From positions 391,981-455,980 of the forward strand of contig ONZQ02000006.1 of the NCBI GenBank assembly GCA_900312665.1: a DNA stretch of 64,000 nucleotides, read 5' to 3'. Of this stretch, positions 54,813-64,000 are shown one piece after another. The notes beneath the pieces were generated by a model, which saw only the letters and a list, made by a program, of their open reading frames with translations, did no database searches and was not told the DNA's origin. The DNA is from Cephalotrichum gorgonifer. Its lineage: Eukaryota > Ascomycota > Sordariomycetes > Microascales > Microascaceae. The position numbers and the translations under genes were made by a program. Within the stretch, counting starts at the first letter, position 1, and each line of letters opens with the position of its first letter.

Positions 54813-55095
54813 GCTAGACGTTTTGTATCATAGAACCTTCCACTCGCGGGGGACGTGTAAGAATACGGAGTGTATAGATCTAGAAAGGGGGGACGAAAGG
54901 AAAGGGAAGGGGGGGCAACATCTGCCTGTATTTGGACATTATACAATAACTTGATCATCACTCCAACACATTTTTTGATCCGCTCACAGTCGCGTCCCCG
55001 TGCCGCGCTTTCTCTCGGGTGAGAATAGAAGAAAAGGAGGGGGGGGGGGGCGCCGTGAAAAAGTCCGTTCCTCGCCGACCGAGAAAAAAGCGCTC
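54813..55095. other. Short intergenic, converging TyrRS and NPR2
   Basis: 283 bp holding both 3' untranslated regions. Includes a run of G (55037-55050). No gene. Confidence 0.6.
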
Positions 55096-56707
55096 TCATC
55101 TATAAAACACAGTCATGTCCCCCGCGGGAAGCTTCAACCCGAGGTCCTTCAGCTTCCCCGTGACCTCCTCGTCCGTGAGGTTCATCTGCGTGACGATCTC
55201 GTCGAAGCAGTGCGCCCCATCCGTGTACCTCTGCAGGTCGTCCCCTCCTTCCCTCGGCGCGGCCTGGCCCGTCGCGAGGGCGGCGATGTACTGCTTGGAC
55301 ACGACGTACTTGTGCACGCGGTACAGGCACCCCTTTATGACGCCGAACTGGACGAATCTCCGCACGTCGATGTACCTCAGGACGTCGAGCCCGGCCTCGC
55401 GGTGGAACCGGAGCCACTCGGCGACGGACCTGCCGACGCAGAAGGTGGTCATGAGGCGGGCGAGGTGGTAGTTGCTCAGGCGCTGGCGGGAGTGGATGCA
55501 GGCGTAGCCGGCGCACTCGTCGGCCATGCCGCCCACGTTGGCGACGAAGTCGGTGATGCCCGGGCGCGGAGCGTAGCAGGAGCCGAAAAAGAAGATGTCG
55601 AGGAGGAGAACGGCGTCGTAGTAGAGGAGGTGGCGGATGGCGGACTGGGCTAAGGGGAGAGAGACGGAGGCGGTGTGGGCTATGCGGCGGACGTCGGAGG
55701 CGCCGTCGATATGGGGGATGATCTTCTGCATCGTCAGGTCCCATGTCGGGTCGACGATCTCGGAGAGCTTGAGCTTGGCGACGGGGACGTGCCATGGCTT
55801 CACCTCGGGCGGGGGCCGGTAGTGGGGGAAGAGCTTCATATTGATGGTGTTGGCTTCGTCTGTGGGCCGCGATTAGCAGGTCTTCGATTTTCGCGCCTCC
55901 CCTTGAACGATGGCGGGGAGAATGGGGGGCTTGCAAAAGAGGGGCGATGAATGAAAGGGGTATGTGTGTGTGTGTGTGCAGGTGCATGAGCTGGGGAAGA
56001 GGGGGGCCTTACCGACGGGTATCATGCACTCTCCATAGTTATTCAAATCCTCCCTAACAATCTCCAAAAGCCCCTCGACTCCCCTCCTCCCCGTAACCTT
56101 CTCCCGCTCCCTCTCCCTCTCCTTCCCCTTCCCAACCCTCCCTATATCCGCCCCCTCCCCCATGTCCTCCTGCGAGCTCAGGTACATGTCCTGGACCTCC
56201 ATCTCCCCGAAAGTGACCGCCAGCCTCCTGACGATGCCCTCAAAGGTGCCCCTGTCGCCGCCCTCCTCCACCACGACGCCGAAGTTGAACATGAACTCGT
56301 TCCGCGGGTACTTCTCGTGCGAGATGAGCACGGGGTGGCTGACGATGACGTACTTGCCCTCGGCGTCGGTGACCGTCACGACCCGGTTGCAGAAGGGCTT
56401 GCGCGGGATGATGTAGGGCTGCAGGTGGTCGAAGTCGAGGAGGGAGGTCTTGGGGGGGCCCAGGAGGTTAGGGGGCGACTGGGCGACGATGCGGGGGCCT
56501 TCGGCGCGGGGTTAGTTTGGAGGGATGAGTCTAGGGGACACGGGGGGAGCTATTGGGTAAGGGGGGCTCGAGGCAGGTGTGTGATGGAGGGATGGTGGAT
56601 GTGAGATATGTTCATGAATGTGAGATGCTCATGGAAGGTAGTCAGAGGATAAGGGCGAACGTACCCTCCTTCGCGAGGAACCTCGCATAGAATATTCCCG
56701 AAATCAT
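55096..56707 (-). CDS. NPR2: Nitrogen permease regulator 2 (GATOR1/SEACIT subunit)
   Basis: Subunit of the vacuolar SEACIT/GATOR1 complex, which switches off TORC1 when amino acids or nitrogen are scarce. Exons in transcript order: 56665-56707, 56013-56498 and 55096-55859, giving 430 residues. The short first exon encodes MISGIFYARFLAKEG, then PRIVAQSPPNLLGPPKTSLL and DFDHLQPYIIPRKPFCNRVV (longin-like domain), SHEKYPRNEFMFNFGVVVEE, and across the second junction CMIPVDEANTINMKLFPHYR, all typical Npr2 blocks. The end contains FDEIVTQMNLTDEEVTGKLK and finishes DMTVFYR. A charged insert (GRVGKGKEREREREKVTGRR) interrupts the N-terminal domain. Intron 2 carries a (TG)8 microsatellite. Confidence 0.93.
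55963..55978. repeat. (TG)8 microsatellite
   Basis: Eight TG units inside NPR2 intron 2 (55860-56012). Confidence 0.9.
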
Positions 56708-57504
56708 CGTATATTCATGCCTCCCAAAGTCCTAGCATCTCTAGAATTATCCCGTAAATGGAATATGACCCCAGCTCAGACTGACTGAGCGACAAATGTG
56801 TGTTGAGTTGATGGGGAGGTTTGGTGATTGGGTCAGAGTCCTTGATGGTGGGGTGAAATTCATGGTTGGAAGTGAAGCAAGTCCGTCATCTCACCTAAAA
56901 CTATCAACCACCAGCTCACTCACGCCGACCGTCAAGAGACGAACAAGACTACCCACCCCCACCCACTTCTTATTAGGACTGCTTTGAATATTAACCACGA
57001 TGGCTAAACTAGTCCAGAAATATATTCGGGACCCTACATGTATAGTAGCATTAGTTTCCCGGGGTTTGCACCACTACATCTCACTCTCCGCCCAGGAGCA
57101 TCGAACCAAGAGAGCTTGGTGTACGAACAAGTCACATTATGGCCAACATCGCCACACCGCCAACGGAAAGCTTGCACACATTTACTTAATTCGTCTTCCT
57201 CCACGACTGGCAAACCGCGTGGACCGACGCACCCCCGCATCCCCGTCCACACCCCTCGAAGCCAGCTATCCCTACTCATGACCTAGCCTACCCGCTGTAC
57301 ATGTAAACATTCTGATCGCTTCCCCTCGCGCCCCGTCATAGCGCGAATGGACTCGAACGAACTCCCTCCCCTCTCCCTCTCAAAATGACATCCCCAGCAT
57401 TCCTGGTACCGAGGCAGGCTCCCCAACGCCTACTCCTCCCATTCATACCCCGTGATTACTGTAGATAACTAGCCGCCTACCGCCTGAAAAAAAAGACATG
57501 GCCC
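56708..57504. other. Intergenic, NPR2 promoter and DSK2 3' side
   Basis: No gene recognised. The open frames at 57000-57290 overlap on both strands without motifs. Confidence 0.5.
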
Positions 57505-58831
57505 TCAGCTCCCGCCCAAAAGATGCTCAATCGCCCCCTGCACGCTCCCGCCGCTCCGCCTCAGCGCCGCGATATTCGAGTCGAAATCGAAGAATCCCAT
57601 ATCATTCAGTTGGCGCAGCTGCTCGGCGTAGCGCTCCTCGGGAGGCCGGTTATCCACCGGAGCCGGAGGCGAGCCCAGGCCACCCATGCCACCCATGCCA
57701 CCCATACTTGCCAGGAAGTCCTGCATCGAGCGCTGGAAATCTGCGTTTCCGGCGTTTCCGGCGGTTCCGGCGGCGCCGGCGCCGGCTTGCGCGTTCGGGT
57801 TAAGGAACGCGAGGAAGGGATTCGGGGGCATCTGACCACCCGCCCCGGCTCCCGCGCCCGCACCCTCTCCCGTAGTCTGCGCCCCAGCAGGCGGGTTCCC
57901 CGCATCACCGAAGCCGGGGAATAGCATGTTGAGCGCCGGCAGCTGAGGCAGGCCTCCAGCCCCCGCTCCAGCACCCGCTCCCGCTCCAGCACCAGTGCCC
58001 GAAGAAGGGGCGTCGGAGGGTGTGTTGTCCGTGGCGCCGGGCGCAGGGAAGGCCGGCATGCCGCCCGCGCCCTGCATCTGGCTCACCATCCGGATCATAT
58101 CTGGGTTGGTCATCATCTGCCTCATTAAGGGCGACCGGAGCATCTCGCGCGCGTTGGGGAGATTTCGGAGGGTAGGGTTCGAGCTAATAAGCATGTTGAG
58201 GAAGTCCGGGTTGTCCAGCGCGGCGTTCATGGTCTGCTGCACCGAAGGGTCCGACATCATGCGCGCTATCTCATCAGGGCTGGGAGGGGGGCCCATCTAT
58301 ACCGAATCTGTCAGTAAGCCTGGAGCTATCGAAGGGGGCAGGTGGTGTCAACTCGGGTTAGGGGGGAGGGGAGGGGGAGGGGGCTCTTACGCCGCCGTCA
58401 GCGCCGAACATGTCCCGGCTAGGGAGAGGAACATGCCCCGCGTAACGAGCACCCGTCAGCGCCGCGAGCGGGTTGTTGGCGGTTCCGGCCGCCATGTTGG
58501 TCGGTACGTTAGGCACGGCGGGCGTGGTGGTCGAGGACGAGGCGGTCGGCGGCGTGGGGTTGCTCGCGGCGCTCTTGACCAGGTGCACGGTGTTGTTCGG
58601 CTTGATCTTGTACGTGCTCAGCGCGTCGTCGTTCTTCATGACTCGGCCAGAGTAGATGAGGCGCTGGCGCTCGGGGGCGATGTTCTCGTACTCCTCAGTC
58701 GAGAGTTTCGTCTTGAGGTCGGAGACGGTCGCCGACTCGGACATGGTAATGGTGTGGACTTTGTCACTCGAGGACTTCACCTTGAAGGTGACTTCCTGCG
58801 GAGCGTCTCCGCCCCCTGTGTTGTCGGCCAT
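57505..58831 (-). CDS. DSK2: Ubiquilin / Dsk2, ubiquitin-receptor shuttle
   Basis: UBL-UBA shuttle that carries ubiquitinated proteins to the proteasome, including ER-degradation substrates. Exons 58391-58831 and 57505-58296 give 410 residues. The N-terminal ubiquitin-like domain reads EVTFKVKSSSDKVHTITMSE and later APERQRLIYSGRVMKNDDAL, STYKIKPNNTVHLVKS. STI1-like repeats are at SDPSVQQTMNAALDNPDFLN and RSPLMRQMMTNPDMIRMVSQ. A Gly/Ala-rich linker and a Met/Gly-rich stretch follow. The C-terminal UBA domain is RYAEQLRQLNDMGFFDFDSN and IAALRRSGGSVQGAIEHLL. The single intron falls just before MGPPPSPDEIARMMSD. Confidence 0.94.
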
Positions 58832-60092
58832 ATTTTGACGTAGTCTGGGATGAGGAGGCGCGTGCGCGGGGAGGAAAAGGGGAGGGGGCGAGGGAGTGAG
58901 AGTGAGTTGTGGGGGAGGAGATGTGGTGAATGTGTCGTCTGTTGTGGGGTTGTGGTTGGAGTTGGAGAGTGGTGGCGAGCAGCGCTGTTTTGTAATGTAC
59001 TTCGTAATGATGGATTGGCGGAAGCGGAGGCGGGAGCAGAAGCGGCAATCGATAGATGGATGGTTAGTGGGGTTGTTTCGAGCTACTTTCTGCCCATAGT
59101 AGTAGCGGGAGATCGATTTGATTGTCACAAGTGCAGGTATTACGGGGAGAAGCTGGCCTAGCTGGTACAAAGGATGTCTGTCAGTTGAGGAAGTCACTCA
59201 GGTGTTCGTCCAGTTTCTGTTCGGCCCCAATCCAGGATATTCGTGAAAACGATAAGATAAAAAGACAGTATTGGAAGTAAGGAGGCACCAGTAGTGGCGT
59301 GAGGACGAATGACAGCCTCTATTGATGATGTATGTCCTCATGCATTGGCGCGGCTGTGCGGCTGTGCATGGGGTACCCTACATCTGTAGCTACTTGTATT
59401 ATGTAGTTACTAGGAAGACTCCGCGGGGTAGGCAGTAGCATGTGCTATAATACGGAGTACTGTGTTCCTTCCCAGCGCTCCACTAGCTATTAAGTCTGGC
59501 CATCAGCAGCTAACTAATAGATCCAAGGGATCACAGCTTCTCTTGCGAGGTAGGGAGAACGAAGGCGTAATGGAAATAAGACAATCACAAATCGCAGCGA
59601 CCGTCCCCCTCCTACTCTCGAGGCGCTGTCGCGTTTCCATGGACAAAGCAGAATGAAACTCACGCCACTAATAACGCAACCCTGAACCCAATCGGTCAAT
59701 CTTCCGCCTCAATTTTCCACTACCGTCTACAAACTTCCATCTCCAGGTTGTCACCTCAATGCAGGCAAGCGCCATTCCCCCCTCTTGTCCCTTACTTCAT
59801 CCCTTGTCAATTCGCGGGCTAAGTGCAGAGCAGGTCCGCAAGAGAGGAATGAGGGAAGGGTAATACTACTTGTATTAATAGCTACCCATACCCTTTCTGG
59901 ACAACCACCCGCACCTAACAAAAAGGAAGGGTAAAGGATTGAAGCCGTCATCGCTAGCTAAATACCCCGTACGCTCACAATGAAAATCCGTCCATGCTTT
60001 CTATACACACCAAGTAGTCCATCCCGTCTTGCCTAGCATCCCGTCTTGCCTAGCATCCCTCGACCTCAAAACATACCCCAAACCCTCTCCGC
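58832..60092. other. Intergenic, DSK2 promoter and KAP120 3' side
   Basis: No gene recognised. Contains TACGGAGTA (59451-59459), TACTTGTA (59391-59398, 59867-59874) and, close to the KAP120 stop, a 17-bp tandem duplication (60021-60054). Confidence 0.5.
60021..60054. repeat. 17-bp perfect tandem duplication
   Basis: ATCCCGTCTTGCCTAGC occurs twice in direct succession (60021-60037, 60038-60054), about 40 bp downstream of the KAP120 stop, probably in its 3' untranslated region. Confidence 0.9.
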
Positions 60093-63000
60093 CTACGCCC
60101 CCCGCTGGCCAACAGCCTGCGACAGCCGCCTGAAGGCCTCAAGCACCTCCCTGTCGACGTTAGCCCCCCACTCTGCCTCGAACCTCTCCTCCCCACCAAC
60201 CCTCTGCACGACGTCGCCCAGTCTCGCCTTAACGAAATCAAACGCGTGGACGCTGTGCACAGGGTCCTTGGCCGCCAATTCATTCTCTTTCACGTTCTTC
60301 GGGCAGTGCCACTCCTCCACCGGAAGCTCCGGCTCCATGAGGCAATCGGTCTCCACTGAGACCCCGTCCTGGAGCTCGGATATGGTGCTGTTCCACATGG
60401 TGAAGTAGTCCTGTAGCTTACCCAGCGAGATGGTCTGTACGGGGTCCGGGAGCTCGAGGATCCGGGTAAGGGCGAGGAGATAGAGTTTCTGTCGCGGCAG
60501 GTCGTCCATGCTGCCCAGGTGCGAAAACCATTCGCTACCCAGCCAGTCCCACACGGCTTCGACAGGTCCAAAAGAGCCAAGCATCATCATGAACGCATTG
60601 GGCTCCGCCAGCGCGAGCCGCGCGATGATGGCGAAGTAGTCCCCCTCCGTGACAGTGTTGAGCTTGCTGACCTTCCTGTTGGGGCCTGTGGTCTGATGCG
60701 CTTCCCAGGCCTCGCGGAGGGACTGTAGGATGGACTGGAGGAATCCCGTTTCCATCATGTCCTGTAGGACGACCGATACACCGCCAGCCCCGCCAAGCTC
60801 TGTTGCTGCTCGAATGATGTTTTCGATGCAGGCTGTCCCCGTGCGGACCCTCTCACGGCTCTGCGACTCCAAGACAGGACCCAGAGCCGCCAATATCGGT
60901 CGCCGGAGTCGGTCCTCGAGAACTGCCTGCGGGGCCATGATGATATACGACTCGATAATCTCGAGTGAGCTCCGTGCCGTTTCCCCCTGGTACTCGAGGA
61001 GGGGTAGCGCGTACTCGATAAGATTCGTGAGGTCTGGCGACAAAGGTGGGTTGCTCTGCATGATGATTGAGTTCCAGAGCTCGAGGCCCTCGTCGACCAG
61101 GGCCATGTGAAGATCCGAACCAGGGCGCGCTACTTCGGCCAGCATAGGAAGTATATGGTGCTGATACTTTTGCGACTCGGGGCCCATCGACATCACCAGC
61201 GCACTAAAAATGGCAATCACCGCCTGCTTAACCATATAGTCCTCATCCCCCGAGCTTTCCCATATATGCGGCAGGGCAGCCATTATGAAGTCTCCGAACT
61301 GGGCCGCCCTGCTCTCCATTCTCGTGACAAGAATCCTAATTGTCTCCAATATGGCGAGCTTGGTATCATCAATCTCGACATTCGATATCAATTCAACCAG
61401 CTGCGGCATCACATCACCCGCATACGGAAGGAACTGATCCACGTCGAAGAGCATCTCGTCGACCACCCAACGGAGTTGCCTCGCCGCCGTGATGCGAACC
61501 ACGAGGTCATTCGCTTCGTCGTTTGGATTCATGAAATGAGTGAAGAGCTGGTATACAACGGGCCTGTTCGTTTCCGTGCTCTGGACAATGATCCAGCTGC
61601 TGAGGAGGATGGCGAGTCTCCGGCGAAGGACCTTGGCTAGAGGGCCCTGTTCTTGGGCATCTTGGGTCAACGTCGTGGTGAGGAGACCGTCGAAATCGAG
61701 CAGCTGGTTCGCTTGAGCGTCTGAGGTTTGCTTGGCAGTGACAATGTGCGCAGCGGCTAGGCCCATGGCCGTGTACACCGCTTCCTTGGTGGCGACGCTG
61801 GCGCCAGGCGCGGTCGAAGTTTGGAAGTATGTGAGAAGAGGGGGGATCAGCATACTCTTATAGCTGGTTAACAGGTCGAGGAATAACTTCTCGGCGCACG
61901 GCCGCACTTCGAATTCGTACGCGTTGCCTTCACCCTGTTCCCGGTGCTCCCACTCCTCCGGCTCCTCTACCCAGGCTTCCAGGTCCGACTTGCGGAACAA
62001 GAATAGTTGCGTAATCAAAACATTCGTCATCTGGGTGACAAACTCGTCCGTGAGCCACTCCGTCTTGAGCCGCTGTACCGCCTCTTCTCGTTCCCGTTTC
62101 TCGTCGTCGGTTCGATATCTGAAACTTTGAAAGGGACGGTGGGCGATTCTGACGCAGTTCCTCAAGAGTGTCAGTGCCATGAGCGCCAGCTTCTCGTGAA
62201 GGGCATTCTCGTCCTCGTATTTCGATTCATTCCCCGCCCCTGCCAACTTGCGCGCTCCGTCCGACTTGTCAAACACGGCGGCGAACTTGGCCACAAGATC
62301 CCAATACGCGTGGAGAAGAGGCAGCGAGTTGGGAAGCGAAACAAAGCTGGCGGGATGAGAGTCTGACAAGGCAATATGCAACTTCGAGAACTGGACAAGA
62401 TGTTTCCCTATCACATTCCGATATCCGCCTGGAACCGCAGAGCCCTGGCTGATATAGCCAAGGAACTGTCCGAAGTGACCCTGTGATATCGACCAAAAAC
62501 TCTCAACAGTCTTGTCCTTGTACGGGTTGTCGTATCCGGTGATAATTAGCAACCGAAGGATACGCGCGCAGAGCAAACTGTGGAGTATAGCATGGTCCGC
62601 GGCATCCTTTTCCCCTTGACCTCCGGCTAAGAAGCCGAGCCAGATCGCAGTCCTTTCTGAGTACATCTCCACGAGGAGGTAGGCAAGCTCCGGTGTGATT
62701 CCCTGTAGAGCGGTTTGCGACTTACGCAACCGGGCGGTGGCCAGCTCCTTCACCACGCGGAGAACCAGGAGCAGAGCTCCCTGCAAGTGGGCCGGGTTCC
62801 CATTCCTGTATGTCCGTAATAACCCGATCAAGTTGGACATGGCATCGGGCCAGTGCTGCGGGTAGTCTATCCTAATAATCTTCGCAGCAGCGAGCGCGTT
62901 GTGGAGGGCTAGGGCGCCGTTCTCCTCCTCGACGGTGCCTTGGAACAGTCTCGATCGGATGAATGTCTTCTCCTCGTCCTGTATGCCACCCTTGATATGG

Positions 63001-63344
63001 CTAAACGTCCTCCAGTATTTGTCAACACCATTTTTGAGCTGGATAATGGAAAGCAGTCTAATCTCGTAGGGGAGCGTCCTGTTGAGGAAGATCGTCTGTG
63101 CACAGGTGGCATTAGCTAAGAGCTACAAGGGACAACGGCTTCACGAGCATGCTGAGGGCGTGGGGTAACTTGCCTGGAGAGACGAGTAATAACCCTGCTG
63201 GGTTTCCCACGTAGCCAACTGTTGGCCCACGGCTTGCCTTCTTGGGGCTGGTGTCGCCGAGGAGGTGGCATCCTGGAGAGCCACGTAGAGCTCGTCCGGG
63301 CTCAAGGGCTGTGCTTCCCCAGGAGCCTCGATAGCGAAACTCAT
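60093..63344 (-). CDS. KAP120: Karyopherin Kap120 (importin-11 homologue)
   Basis: Importin-beta family nuclear transport receptor; yeast Kap120 imports ribosome-assembly factors and other cargo. Exons 63174-63344 and 60093-63095 give 1057 residues, about the expected size. The N-terminus contains the Ran-binding importin-beta region: SPDELYVALQDATSSATPAP, then QLATWETQQGYYSSLQTIFL, LPYEIRLLSIIQLKNGVDKY and FIRSRLFQGTVEEENGALAL. Helical HEAT-type repeats fill the rest (AARQLRWVVDEMLFDVDQFL, VEIDDTKLAILETIRILVTR, DEDYMVKQAVIAIFSALVMS). The intron uses a GC donor in perfect context (CAG|GCAAGT); the nearest GT would break the frame. The second exon is a single open frame of 1001 codons. Confidence 0.94.
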
Positions 63345-64000
63345 GGCGATATGTTTCCCTTATAATGACCGGGAAACTAGGCGTTTGACGGTATTGTGCG
63401 GTAGGCGGCAACTATCGCTTGGATTGCGGGCCTGGCGAGTAGCTTTGCCGTCGAAGCGTGGCAGTGGTTGTTCCTGGTTTGCGATGCGAAGTGAGGAAAG
63501 TGGTGGTGTAGAAGTAGTGCTTGGTGGGGCTGCGTGCTTCCATGTTGTCTGGAAATGCGGGGTGTGTTTTTCGGCGTGGCACCGGTCTCATGTCACTGGA
63601 GTGGGAGGTGGGTAGAATACTTCAATCTCTGGACAAATTGAACGAGTTGGACAACAGTCCAAATCACCAAGAATAAGAGCTATGTATAGCTTCTATTACC
63701 TTGTCCACACTCTATACCTCGACCCTCAAAATGAAATGTAGGAAGATACCAGCCAACTATGAGGCAACCACGGCCCTCCCTATTTCCGTGCCTTATGAGT
63801 GTAAGAGCGAAATGTAAAGTGTAGCTATAGGTTAGGCGAGGTCTTATGCTAATAGTACCTTGCAAACAAGATATTAATCCTGTGCCAATAACTGACTATA
63901 CTTCATTAGCGGTACTGGGGAGTTTAAAAACAAGCTTTACGCTTGATGAGTGTCCCACCAAGATGAAGGCTTGGGGTATCAATGGATTTATAGGACTTGT
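63345..64000. other. KAP120 promoter and window end
   Basis: No gene recognised. The last 300 bp are A+T-richer. Any gene beginning here would extend beyond the window. Confidence 0.5.

Overview
This window is nuclear DNA of a filamentous ascomycete, most likely a Sordariomycete. Genes lie on both strands with no operons. Most are interrupted by short spliceosomal introns, mainly 45-120 nt, with GT donors, CTAAC/CTGAC-type branch sites and C/T-rich tracts. Codon third positions are mostly G or C. The gene content is typical of Pezizomycotina: a plasma-membrane syntaxin, an AA9 lytic polysaccharide monooxygenase, a Zn2Cys6 regulator, a Dal5-type permease and a mitochondrial tyrosyl-tRNA synthetase of the CYT-18 type. 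I reconstructed 25 protein genes by joining exons at plausible splice sites; every model keeps an intact frame from ATG to stop. I saw no tRNA, rRNA, CRISPR array or recognisable transposon.

Layout. 1-12 kb: APC11 (+), an unknown acidic protein (+), syntaxin SSO1 (-), a possible overlooked gene near 6.7-7.2 kb, MEMO-like MHO1 (-), a small Cys-rich protein with a PCNA-binding-like motif (-), and methionine aminopeptidase MAP1 (+). 12-24 kb: PNG1 (-) and UTP4 (-), separated by a nearly 5 kb gene-free stretch. 24-35 kb: NPT1 (+), AA9 LPMO (-), a 2-oxoglutarate/Fe(II) oxygenase (-), a nickel transporter (-), FRG1 (+) and WDR89 (-). 35-43 kb: an accessory catabolic block made of a Dal5-family permease (-), a fructosyl-amine-oxidase-like flavoenzyme (+) and a Zn2Cys6 transcription factor (+). 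43-64 kb: HRD3 (-), YPT35 (+), an IQ-motif protein (+), SDH4 (-), mitochondrial TyrRS (+), NPR2 (-), DSK2 (-) and KAP120 (-).

Most genes are housekeeping genes that happen to be neighbours. The strongest case for genes acting together is the 35.5-43.1 kb block. Its divergent promoter carries five copies of TGCCGA/TCGGCA in 181 bp, with a sixth copy in front of the regulator, and a duplicated element with paired GATA sites. This suggests a nitrogen-regulated module for uptake and oxidation of an Amadori-type or related amino compound. Other points of interest are several micro-exons (5, 6, 11 and 18 nt), two frame-required GC-AG introns, two stop-free introns of exactly 66 nt, a syntaxin with a long C-terminal extension beyond its membrane anchor, and intergenic enrichment of the octamer TACTTGTA.
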